From the NCBI GenBank assembly GCA_016719565.1, contig JADJYU010000008.1, positions 124,001 through 188,000 on the forward strand: a stretch of 64,000 nt of DNA. Reading direction: 5' to 3'. The notes under the pieces were generated by a model that saw only the letters and a program-made list of their open reading frames with translations, had not been told where the DNA came from and did no database searches. The stretch is from Ignavibacteria bacterium (GTDB lineage: Bacteria; Bacteroidota; Ignavibacteria; Tepidaquicellales; Tepidaquicellaceae). This document shows positions 9,644-17,551 of the stretch, in pieces (the first letter of the stretch is position 1; every line of letters begins with the position of its first letter). A program made the position numbers and the translations under genes.

Positions 9644-10324
9644 ATGAGAACCCGCGAAAAATATTTGATCAGGTATTTAGTTTTTCTTACTGGTCTTTTA
9701 GCAATCACACTTTTTCCTGAACTGATGTCAGCGCATCCTATTCATGATCTGAGTTCACTCTCTGCAATAGATACCGGATGGATATATCTTCAGCTTGGCT
9801 TTACTCATATAATTCCATTCGGAGCAGATCATATTTTATTTGTACTTGGATTGTTTCTCCTTAGTCCTAAGATAAAACCGCTGCTCGTGCAAATTTCTGC
9901 GTTTACGATAGCTCATTCTATTACACTTTCACTTGCAGTTTTCAATATTATTAAAATACCGGAATACATTATAGAACCGGTTATTGCTTTGTCAATTGTT
10001 TTCATCGCAGCTGAAAATATTTACTCAAGAAAATTGAATTCATTCAGAGTAGCCGTAATTTTCATTTTCGGACTTATTCACGGACTGGGATTTGCGGGCG
10101 TTTTAAAAGAACTTGGACTTCCGAAAGATCAGTTTGTAAATGCGCTTATTTCATTTAATGTAGGTGTAGAGCTTGGTCAGATATCGGTTGTGATGATTGC
10201 ATTTGCTTTGGTAGGTGTATGGTTCAGAGCAAAAAGCTGGTACAGAAACAGAATCCTTATTCCCGGATCAGTTGTGATTGCCTTGATCGCCTGCTACTGG
10301 GCGGTAGAGAGGTTAACTCACTAA
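9644..10324 (+). CDS. HupE/UreJ-like membrane protein
   Basis: This protein of about 226 residues has six to seven predicted membrane helices. It shows HupE/UreJ-type histidine motifs: THIIPFGADHILF, FTIAHSITL and FGLIHGLGFAG, plus FNVGVELGQ. Characterised HupE/UreJ proteins are linked to nickel or cobalt uptake for hydrogenase or urease. Here no such enzyme is nearby, so the substrate is unknown. I chose the ATG at 9644 because the upstream ATG at 9605 overlaps the TPR gene by 14 bases and adds an unconserved-looking leader. Neighbours are a TPR and a DUF4331 gene. Confidence 0.85.
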   Translation: MRTREKYLIRYLVFLTGLLAITLFPELMSAHPIHDLSSLSAIDTGWIYLQLGFTHIIPFGADHILFVLGLFLLSPKIKPLLVQISAFTIAHSITLSLAVFNIIKIPEYIIEPVIALSIVFIAAENIYSRKLNSFRVAVIFIFGLIHGLGFAGVLKELGLPKDQFVNALISFNVGVELGQISVVMIAFALVGVWFRAKSWYRNRILIPGSVVIALIACYWAVERLTH

Positions 10325-10369
10325 TAAAAACAAAAGTTTACTATTTATTAAACTCATTTTTGTTTTCAC
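10324..10369 (+). terminator. Weak terminator-like hairpin
   Basis: AAAACAAAAGTTTA can pair with TAAAC...TTTTTGTTTT across a short loop, with a 3-base bulge. It lies at the end of the HupE/UreJ-like gene. It is AT-rich and imperfect. Confidence 0.3.
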
Positions 10370-10412
10370 GATGCAGAAGTATATATTATATTTTCGGTTC
10401 TGATTTTTGATT

Positions 10413-12338
10413 TCAGGGTTTAATTACAGTGACAAAATCAAAAGCATTGTTATCAGCAATCGAAGCATCTGAAAGATCCGCTATATTATCTCCCGTCAGA
10501 TCAGTATTAATATATCCTGTAGTTACATTTATTACATCGTTGTCAATTTCCGACTGATCGCTAACATCTATTAAACCGTCCTGATTCACATCTCCGCTGA
10601 ACATACTCCATTCTGAATATTTTAAGATCTGATTACTACCGTATGCCTGTGACTGAACTGACGTAAAATCAAAATCCGTAATTTCACTTCCGGTAAAAGT
10701 AACCGGCTGAAAACTCCATGTCTCAAGAGCGTTTCTGTGAATTATCTTCAAATAGTAATTTCCAATTTCTGCCGATAAAAAATAAACAGACACTTTACCC
10801 GAGTCATTTAAAAATACAACCGCAGAATCTATAATATCATAAGGTGATGTATTTTCCATTAAATATACTTTCACAGTATCTTCTGTCTGAAAAGTCTCAT
10901 TCCGGAATCCCTCTATTCCCAATGTCAGATTTAAAGCCGGTGACGGAATTATTACAGCAGTAAACTTATATGAATTCAGATTAGGATTCTGATTACTGTT
11001 GCCCGTCATCCTTATAAAATAATTTCCCGGTGTTGAATGAAAACTGACGCTGTCAGGAGATGAAGTTATTGTTTTTGAAATTAACGAAGCGCCTTCTCCG
11101 GATAGAATTGAAATGCCGTTTACTCCTGCGTTCAGAGAATTCAGAGTCACCGTAATTTTCCCGCCGGTAACTGAATTCACTTTGTAATAATCAGTATCGG
11201 AAATAACCGAGTTGCTTTGCAAAGTTATAAATCCTGAATAAAGTTTACTGAATGAAATATCATATGCAGTATTCTGATTGTCCGGTTCATCAAGAGCTCT
11301 GATCAGAGATCTGCTGTCGCTTGTTTCCTGAATGTGATTCTTGTTTGTTCTTATTGTATCAGCAGCTCCCGCCGGTGCGAAAACACTTCCGTTATATATT
11401 GCCTGACTGCTGTAAGGTACGGCAAGGTCGGTACCGAGTCCGAGATAGTTTGACATTATCCATGTATATAAAATATTTTGGGGAAGAGGCATTGCCGGAT
11501 TATCCGTTGTGCCGGAATTCAAACCGGTCGCTGTGTCAGTCTGAATTCCGTTACAGTTATAATCCTTATTGTAATAATTTGACGGAACCAGAGATTCAGG
11601 ATTTCCAAATAGGTAACCTGCGCTGTTACTTCCAGTGAATGAATTTCTCATATCCCTGATAGCTTCACTGTTAAAATCAATTCCTCCTACCTGAAGAGAA
11701 ACATTTGTCCCGAGATGAGGCGTACCGATCGTAATTACTTTCACTACTTTGTGACCGTTTATAGTATCATTAGGATCAATCCACCATTTATGAATTCCGT
11801 TTTCTCTTCTCTGCAGATATTCCCTGATCGCAAGTCCGCCCATCGAATGTCCGGCAAGAATGACTTTGTCCGACCCGGTAACCCGCAATACGGAATCAAT
11901 AAATATTTTTAAGGCAAAGCCCTGTTTGAATATAGCGGACTGATTGCTTGGATTCTGATTTGCTCCGGGAACGGAATTGTTATATAATAAAATTCTCGGA
12001 TCATTGATATCCCTGTTCCAGAAATTCCCAAAGTTGACAGTGAAAATATTAGAATTTGTAATTTTATTGACTTCTGCACCGCTCGTATTTAAAAGCGGAA
12101 TCACTACGTCCTGATTATAATCAGTAGTATCTCCTCCTCTTGCATTAAGAACTGCGCTTAAATTATGTTCTGTGCTCATGATCCATGAAGAGCTCAGCTG
12201 ACTTACTGTAGTATTCCAGGTCATGTCATCTGAATTCAGACCGTGAACGAATATTACGGGGTAAGGTGAATTTCCAGTCTGTGAGAGATTAAACTGCGGG
12301 AATAAAAAAATTATGAACAGGAGAATAAATTTTTCCAA
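10413..12338 (-). CDS. Exported alpha/beta-hydrolase (lipase-like) with dockerin-like tail
   Basis: This 641-residue protein has a signal peptide (1-19) and an alpha/beta-hydrolase domain. The oxyanion segment is VIFVHGLNSDD (28-38) and the nucleophile elbow is GHSMGG (Ser165), so it probably hydrolyses lipid or other esters outside the cell. The middle is beta-sandwich-like. The last ~190 residues are the module shared with the gene at 1489-2513 (YYLKIIHRNALETWS, then GDVNQDGLIDVSDQ and DLTGDNIADLSDA, both calcium-loop-like). It lacks the YPNPFNP sorting domain, so the dockerin-like module may serve as its own export or anchoring signal. Confidence 0.85.
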   Translation of the reverse strand: MEKFILLFIIFLFPQFNLSQTGNSPYPVIFVHGLNSDDMTWNTTVSQLSSSWIMSTEHNLSAVLNARGGDTTDYNQDVVIPLLNTSGAEVNKITNSNIFTVNFGNFWNRDINDPRILLYNNSVPGANQNPSNQSAIFKQGFALKIFIDSVLRVTGSDKVILAGHSMGGLAIREYLQRRENGIHKWWIDPNDTINGHKVVKVITIGTPHLGTNVSLQVGGIDFNSEAIRDMRNSFTGSNSAGYLFGNPESLVPSNYYNKDYNCNGIQTDTATGLNSGTTDNPAMPLPQNILYTWIMSNYLGLGTDLAVPYSSQAIYNGSVFAPAGAADTIRTNKNHIQETSDSRSLIRALDEPDNQNTAYDISFSKLYSGFITLQSNSVISDTDYYKVNSVTGGKITVTLNSLNAGVNGISILSGEGASLISKTITSSPDSVSFHSTPGNYFIRMTGNSNQNPNLNSYKFTAVIIPSPALNLTLGIEGFRNETFQTEDTVKVYLMENTSPYDIIDSAVVFLNDSGKVSVYFLSAEIGNYYLKIIHRNALETWSFQPVTFTGSEITDFDFTSVQSQAYGSNQILKYSEWSMFSGDVNQDGLIDVSDQSEIDNDVINVTTGYINTDLTGDNIADLSDASIADNNAFDFVTVIKP

Positions 12339-12453
12339 AGGATTAAATTAAGGTTTACGAATTGATATCAGTATAAAATAAAAAATTATGGGGGCATTAT
12401 CAATTTAACATTTATAACTAAAATGATAAAGATAACATGTTTAATGAAGTGAA

Positions 12454-12900
12454 CTAAACTTTCTTAAATAATTTTTTATTGGCAACCTTTTTATGTTTTT
12501 TATAAACTCTGATCCTTGCTTCTGTATCTTCGACATCTTCAATACAACTGATTATAAATTCCTTTATACTGACTTTTAAGTTTTTCAGTTTTTCATCAGT
12601 TACATCTTTTTTATTCATTGAATTAAGTTTCTTATATAAAATATACAAAGCAATTTTATCTTCCAGCATTACCAGCCGGTTCAGGTATACTGCATTGCCG
12701 TCTTCATCGTCAGGATATTCCCATGGCTTCATATTTCTTTTTTTCTTCAGATATTTATAACACAGAGCCGGAAGTTCGTCATCTTTTTTTATTCTTACTT
12801 TATAATCCCTGCATCTGTCATACATAAACTGCCTGTTGACTTTCTTAACATAAATATTGAATTCTTTTTCTATGTTGTAATCTGTTATACCGATTTTCAT
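12454..12900 (-). CDS. Unknown small lysine-rich protein
   Basis: The protein is about 148 residues from the ATG at 12900 (MKIGITDYNIEKEFNIYVKK). An in-frame ATG at 12957 would add 19 hydrophobic residues that look less natural. The sequence is basic and helical, without a signal peptide, membrane segment or known motif. It is transcribed away from the histidine kinase gene upstream. I do not recognise the family. Confidence 0.6.
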   Translation of the reverse strand: MKIGITDYNIEKEFNIYVKKVNRQFMYDRCRDYKVRIKKDDELPALCYKYLKKKRNMKPWEYPDDEDGNAVYLNRLVMLEDKIALYILYKKLNSMNKKDVTDEKLKNLKVSIKEFIISCIEDVEDTEARIRVYKKHKKVANKKLFKKV

Positions 12901-13025
12901 ATTAATTATTTTTAAGTTTACCATAATATACAATAAGAAAAAGACATCTGTTGTCACACGGTAAACCCTTGTAAATGCTGAGCAAAACTAGTGTGTAAAT
13001 ATTAAAAAATCTAAATAAACTTAAT

Positions 13026-14240
13026 CTAATTCAGAGGAAGTTTTATGAGGAATTTAGCGCCTTTACCGGGTTTAGAAGATGCGGAAATGCTGCCGCCGTG
13101 TTCGGTAATGATCCGTCTTGCAATCGAAAGTCCGAGACCTGTACCTTTGCCGTATTCCTTTGATGAAAAGAATGGAGTAAATATTTTTTCGAGATTAACT
13201 TTTGAAATTCCTTCGCCGGAATCGGAAATCTCTATGATGATATTATTATCTGAAGTTTCTGTCTTTATAATTATTTCTCCGGTTTTCTTTATTGCCTGAA
13301 CAGAATTTGTCAGCAGGTTACAGATAGTTTCCTCAATCTGACCCCTGTCTATGCTTATGTCGGGGATATTATTATGAAGTGATTTTCTGATAGTTATATT
13401 TTTATCCTGTATAAGAAACTTCACATCTGTGACTGCCTTCTCAATGATTCTGTTAATATTGGTTTTTTCTCTTGTAATATTTAACGGTCTTGAGAAATTC
13501 AGAAGATGTTTGATCGATTTTGTAATTCTTACCGCTTCATCCAGAATGCATTTCAGCTCTTCATGATCTTTGTCGTTTTCTTTTTTATTCATCAGCAGAT
13601 AATCGGCATTACCGGAAATAATATTAAGCGGGTTTGAAAGACTGTGAGCAATACTTGAAACAACTTCACCGATAAGAGCGAGATTTTCTTTTTCCCTTAA
13701 TTCTTTCTGAAGCTTTTTAATGGTAGTTATATCCCTGATCATTCCCACAGAACCTATCTTCTCCTTTATTTCATTAAAGATCAGAAATCTTGTAATACTG
13801 ACATTAATTAACTGTCCGTCTTTTGTAAGTCTTTCGGATTCATAATTCGTAATGAAACCTTTTTCTTCAACTTCTTTTACTAAAAAATCTTTCTCACCTT
13901 TATCCAAAAGATACTGTGGGATAAGAAATGAAAATTCCTTTCCCATTACTTCGTTTTTTGAATATCCAAAAATTGATTCCGCTCCTTTATTCCACAGAAA
14001 GATCTTAAAGTCACAGTCGAATCCAATTATGGCATCTACGGAATTCAGAATAATATCGGAGAAAAATTTTTCATGCACTGACTTACCGTCCCGCATAAGC
14101 TGAATCATCTGCATAACAATAGTTCTGAGATCTTTGACTATTTCATCAAGCTCTTTGTCAGGCAGATTATATTTTTCTCTGAAACTATCTTTGAGTTTTT
14201 CCTCATACTTTGAAAACTCGGAGTAAATCATATTTTCCAT
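13026..14240 (-). CDS. PAS-domain sensor histidine kinase, orphan, cytoplasmic
   Basis: This 404-residue protein has a helical N terminus (1-55), a PAS domain (about 60-175: DAIIGFDCDFKIFLWNKGAESIFGYS) and a HisKA dimerisation helix with His199 (SSIAHSLSNPLNIISG). The HATPase domain carries a GTGLGLSIARRI G2 box. It should autophosphorylate and pass phosphate to a response regulator. There is no membrane segment, so the signal is cytoplasmic, and no response regulator is adjacent. A Crp/Fnr-type palindrome lies about 128 bp upstream. The signal is unknown. Confidence 0.92.
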   Translation of the reverse strand: MENMIYSEFSKYEEKLKDSFREKYNLPDKELDEIVKDLRTIVMQMIQLMRDGKSVHEKFFSDIILNSVDAIIGFDCDFKIFLWNKGAESIFGYSKNEVMGKEFSFLIPQYLLDKGEKDFLVKEVEEKGFITNYESERLTKDGQLINVSITRFLIFNEIKEKIGSVGMIRDITTIKKLQKELREKENLALIGEVVSSIAHSLSNPLNIISGNADYLLMNKKENDKDHEELKCILDEAVRITKSIKHLLNFSRPLNITREKTNINRIIEKAVTDVKFLIQDKNITIRKSLHNNIPDISIDRGQIEETICNLLTNSVQAIKKTGEIIIKTETSDNNIIIEISDSGEGISKVNLEKIFTPFFSSKEYGKGTGLGLSIARRIITEHGGSISASSKPGKGAKFLIKLPLN

Positions 14241-14360
14241 TAAAACCTCTTTTTAGATTAAACAAGTTTAAATCTGAAATTGTGTTTCGTATACTATAAA
14301 TCAGATAGATCAAGAAAACAAAATATCTGTTAAATATATATGACAGGTATCAAAAATTTA

Positions 14361-14376
14361 TATGATTTAAATCATA
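14361..14376. promoter_or_regulatory. Crp/Fnr-type palindrome, site 3
   Basis: TATGAT-TTAA-ATCATA is a perfect palindrome with the same arms and spacer length as the sites at 1416 and 4861. It is located between recX and the histidine kinase, about 128 bp upstream of the kinase start. Confidence 0.45.
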
Positions 14377-14450
14377 AAAAATAAAATTGAAGTAAATTAT
14401 TTATAATTTAAATTTTTAACAAATATACTTTAAATTCAATTTTAAATAAA

Positions 14451-15074
14451 TTAATTATCTCTTCGTGAGAGAAGGATATTGGCAGTATCTGTGTCAAATC
14501 CCTTTGATATTAAATGACGGAAGCATTTTGATTTTTTGTCATAATCGTTTTTAAATTTACCGGATCTCACAAACTTTGCAAGGACTTTTTCTGCAACTGC
14601 AAATTCTTCCTCAGCCGGGTAATTATCTGATATAATACTTTCGGAAATCTCCTTACTTATTCCTTTTTCCAGTAATTTTCCAATCAGCGTCCTTTTACCA
14701 ACTTTTTTGTTTCTTATTTTTTCTTTAACAAAGTTATCGGCAAAGTTTTCATCATTAAGATATTTCTGTTCCTCAAGTAATTTTATAACTTTATTAATAG
14801 CGATCTCGGATAATTTTTTCTGTTTGAGTTTTGTTACCATTTCCTTTTTACTGCGCTGCCTGTATGACAAAAACTTATACGCGCTTGTCTTAGCATAATT
14901 AAATTCATCATACTCTCTGATCTTTTCAAATTCCTTTTCGCTGATCTCATCACCGCTTCTTAATCCGAATTTAACAACAGTATCTTCATAAAGTCCGGTT
15001 GAAAAAATTCCGTCTATGAAAATATTACATCGTTGCTTTTCTTTCTTTTGTTTTTCTATCCCGGATATTTTCAT
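14451..15074 (-). CDS. recX: RecX regulatory protein
   Basis: This 207-residue protein has the RecX layout of three-helix repeats: YAKTSAYKFLSYRQRSKKEM, VIKLLEEQKYLNDENFADNFV and KRTLIGKLLEKGISKEI. RecX modulates RecA filament growth and strand exchange by binding the RecA groove. It sits 60 bp downstream of recA in the same direction, the usual arrangement. A terminator hairpin in that gap probably keeps recX expression below that of recA. Confidence 0.92.
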   Translation of the reverse strand: MKISGIEKQKKEKQRCNIFIDGIFSTGLYEDTVVKFGLRSGDEISEKEFEKIREYDEFNYAKTSAYKFLSYRQRSKKEMVTKLKQKKLSEIAINKVIKLLEEQKYLNDENFADNFVKEKIRNKKVGKRTLIGKLLEKGISKEISESIISDNYPAEEEFAVAEKVLAKFVRSGKFKNDYDKKSKCFRHLISKGFDTDTANILLSRRDN

Positions 15075-15112
15075 AAAAAAAACTGCTGACCTTTTTTAAA
15101 AAAATCAGCAGT
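15075..15112 (-). terminator. Intercistronic terminator between recA and recX
   Basis: On the minus strand, the arms ACTGCTGA / TCAGCAGT (15105-15112 and 15082-15089), extended by A/T pairs, are followed by a run of T just before the recX ATG. The position fits attenuation of recX relative to recA. Confidence 0.75.
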
Positions 15113-15134
15113 CAGTAAAAATATTATTTAATAA

Positions 15135-16202
15135 TTATTTCTTTTTCGCAGCTGCTTCTTCAGATACTGATTCCGGAGCTTTACCGTTTACAGGTTCTTC
15201 GGTATCATCTGTAATGCCCAGCATTATCTTGACTTCATTATACAGTTTCATAAGACTTTTCTTGTCTTCCTGAAGAAATTTCTTTACTCCGTCCCTTCCC
15301 TGCATTCTGCTTTCACCGTATGAAAACCATGCGCCGGATTTTTTGATAATTTCTTTATTAACCGCCATATCAATGAGATCTCCGAGTTTGGAAATACCTT
15401 CGTTATAAATTATATCAAACTCCACTTCCTTGAACGGCGGAGCAACTTTATTCTTTACAACTTTTACTCTCGTTCTGTTACCTATGACATCCGTGCCATC
15501 TTTGATCGCTGCAATCCTTTTTATTTCCATTCTGACTGAAGCATAAAATTTCAGGGCTTTACCGCCTGTAGTTGTATCGGGACTTCCGAACATTATACCG
15601 ATCTTTTCTCTCATCTGATTGGTGAAAATGAGAACAACGTTTGATTTTGCAACAGCGGCAGTAAGTTTTCTCAACGCCTGAGACATAAGTCTCGCCTGCA
15701 TTCCCATTACAGCGTCTCCCATTTCACCTTCGATCTCCGCGCGTGGTGTCAGCGCTGCGACAGAGTCTACGACTATTACGTCAAGCGAATTACTTCTGAC
15801 GAGAGTCTCGCATATCTCAAGCGCCTGTTCGCCGTATTCCGGCTGAGAGATTAGTAGATTATTTACATCTACACCAAGCTTCTGCGCATAGGATGTATCA
15901 AGAGCGTGTTCAGTATCTATGAATGCAGCGAGACCGCCGGTTTTCTGTGCTTCAGCAATAATATGAAGACAAATAGTGGTCTTTCCCGAAGATTCCTGAC
16001 CGTAAATTTCCATTATCCTTCCTCTCGGAACGCCTCCGATACCGAGCGCTGCATCGAGAGAAATTGAGCCGGTAGAGATCGAAGCAAGTTTTAATATCGG
16101 TTTATCACCGAGTTTCATAATAGCGCCTTTGCCATACTCCTTCTGTATCTGCTCGAGTGCAAGATCGAGAGATTTCATTTTTGAATCTTTTTCTTCTGCC
16201 AT
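15135..16202 (-). CDS. recA: Recombinase RecA
   Basis: RecA of normal length (355 residues). Residues 66-75 hold the Walker A motif (IYGQESSGKTT), and the Walker B strand (LDVIVVDSVAAL) and the L1/L2 DNA-binding loops follow. KFYASVRMEIKRI and the C-terminal domain are present, and the protein ends in an acidic/alanine tail. It catalyses homologous strand exchange and stimulates LexA-type self-cleavage. It is followed by a terminator and recX. The upstream region contains a short palindrome (AATACATTGTATT, 16331-16343), which I cannot assign to a known LexA box, and then the 21-bp repeat array. Confidence 0.98.
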   Translation of the reverse strand: MAEEKDSKMKSLDLALEQIQKEYGKGAIMKLGDKPILKLASISTGSISLDAALGIGGVPRGRIMEIYGQESSGKTTICLHIIAEAQKTGGLAAFIDTEHALDTSYAQKLGVDVNNLLISQPEYGEQALEICETLVRSNSLDVIVVDSVAALTPRAEIEGEMGDAVMGMQARLMSQALRKLTAAVAKSNVVLIFTNQMREKIGIMFGSPDTTTGGKALKFYASVRMEIKRIAAIKDGTDVIGNRTRVKVVKNKVAPPFKEVEFDIIYNEGISKLGDLIDMAVNKEIIKKSGAWFSYGESRMQGRDGVKKFLQEDKKSLMKLYNEVKIMLGITDDTEEPVNGKAPESVSEEAAAKKK

Positions 16203-16494
16203 GTTTGTGATTGTTTTATTTTATTTAGGATGTTTCAATATATCCAATTTGATTTAAAGTTTATATTGAAATTTAATTTTAATTTTGAAAATAAATGAAT
16301 ATTCTTTTAATCTCCGTTCAAGTTATTTAAAATACATTGTATTGTCAAACTGCAATATATTCGTTTTGTGAAAACTAAAACTTTTGTTAATTAATTTTAA
16401 ATTCCAGACTTATACATTTCTGTTTTTTTTGAATAATTATAAATCAGCTTATATTTGCGGTTTTTGTTTTAATTTTAAAAAACACACGGCATTG
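16203..16494. other. recA upstream region
   Basis: AT-rich leader and promoter region of recA. The palindrome AATACATTGTATT (16331-16343) lies about 130 bp before the start codon and is a weak operator candidate. No gene is supported. Confidence 0.4.
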
Positions 16495-17270
16495 CTACAC
16501 TGTTCTGCGTCTTCGACACACTGTTATTCTTCTTCGGCACACTGTTATTCTTCTTCGGCACACTGTTATTCTTCTTCGGCACACTGTTATTCTTCTTCGC
16601 TTAACTGCTCTGCATCTTCGATACACTGTTTTGCGTTTTCGAGATACTGTTTACGTCATCGATACACTGTAAATCTGCTTCGATTCACTGTAAAATGTCT
16701 TCGAACAACTTTTAATTTTCTCCGCGCGGCTGTTATATTGCATAGCACGGATGTTAAATGAAATTCCATTGATGTTACGTGTCTTCGATTTGATGTTAGA
16801 TGTCTTCGTTTTGATGCTAATTGTCTTCGCTTTGATGCTAATTGTCTTCGCCTTGATGCTAATTGTCTTCGCTTTGATGTTAGCTGTCTTCGCTTTGATG
16901 TTAATTGTCTTCGCTTTGATGTTAGCTGTCTTCGCTTTAATGTTACGAGTCTATTCCTGTAAGTTTATAGTCTTCGCTTTGATTTTATGATTCTATTCCT
17001 GTAAGTTTATGGTTTTCGCTTTGATGTTATGATTCTATTCCTGATAGTTGATAGTCAAAGCTTTGGAGTTTCGAGTCTGTTCCTGAAAGTTATTAGACTT
17101 CGTTTTGATGTTACGAGTCTATTCTTAAAAGTTGAGTATCTTCATTAAATAGTTAAATTTTTCCGCTCAAAAGTTGAAAGTCTGTTTTTAAAAGTTAATA
17201 GTCTTCGCGGGGCAGTTGCATTTCATTTATTGAGAGTTCCCGGGCTTCTATCAATAGCAGCGGGACTTAA
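16495..17270. repeat. Array of about 37 degenerate 21-bp tandem units
   Basis: Reading from 16495, units ending in CTTCG or a close variant recur every 21 bases to about 17270, with a single 20-base exception ending at 16661. Three zones are seen: units like CACTGTTATTCTTCTTCGG (16516-16600), units like TTTGATGTTAGCTGTCTTCG (16788-16934), and a 42-bp alternation of GATGTTACGAGTCTATT with CCTGTAAGTTTATAGTCTTCG (16935-17140). The shared core is roughly GTTA-N4-TCTTCG. Open frames inside it (16384-16761 and 16751-16990) encode only heptad junk (HCYSSSA, MLIVFAL) because 21 is divisible by three. The frames change along the array, so it is not protein-coding. Confidence 0.9.
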
Positions 17271-17551
17271 CTGATAAAATTAAGCAGATCATTTTCATTT
17301 GTATTTAAGTTTTTCATTAAACAAAAACATTATACAATGTTTGATTACTTTCAATGAACGGCAATTAATTAATTTAAATTACTGGATGTATTTGCTGATG
17401 AAGTAAAGATTGTCGGGAGCTGAAGGTTTATTTTAATGTTTCATAATTTATATACTTCACTTCATTTTAAAAAATAATTAATTAATTTAGTAAAATTAAA
17501 ATCCGGAAATTAAACATTTACTCCCGTTCTTTACAAAATGAATAATACTAT
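17271..17551. other. Intergenic between repeat array and lipoprotein gene
   Basis: 281 bp of AT-rich DNA holding the presumed promoter of the gene at 17552. I see no gene, hairpin or further 21-bp units. Confidence 0.4.

Noticed and set aside
16331..16343. LexA box for recA (AATACATTGTATT)
   Set aside because: It is palindromic but fits no LexA consensus I know, is 130 bp from the start codon, and is easily produced by chance in AT-rich DNA.
16384..16990. Two heptad-repeat proteins (HCYSSSA and MLIVFAL types)
   Set aside because: They exist only because the repeat length is divisible by three. Frames change along the array, the minus strand has stops, and neither has a credible ribosome-binding site or normal composition.
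16495..17270. CRISPR array
   Set aside because: Units follow one another directly with no unique spacers, are only 21 bp and vary in sequence, and no cas gene is near.
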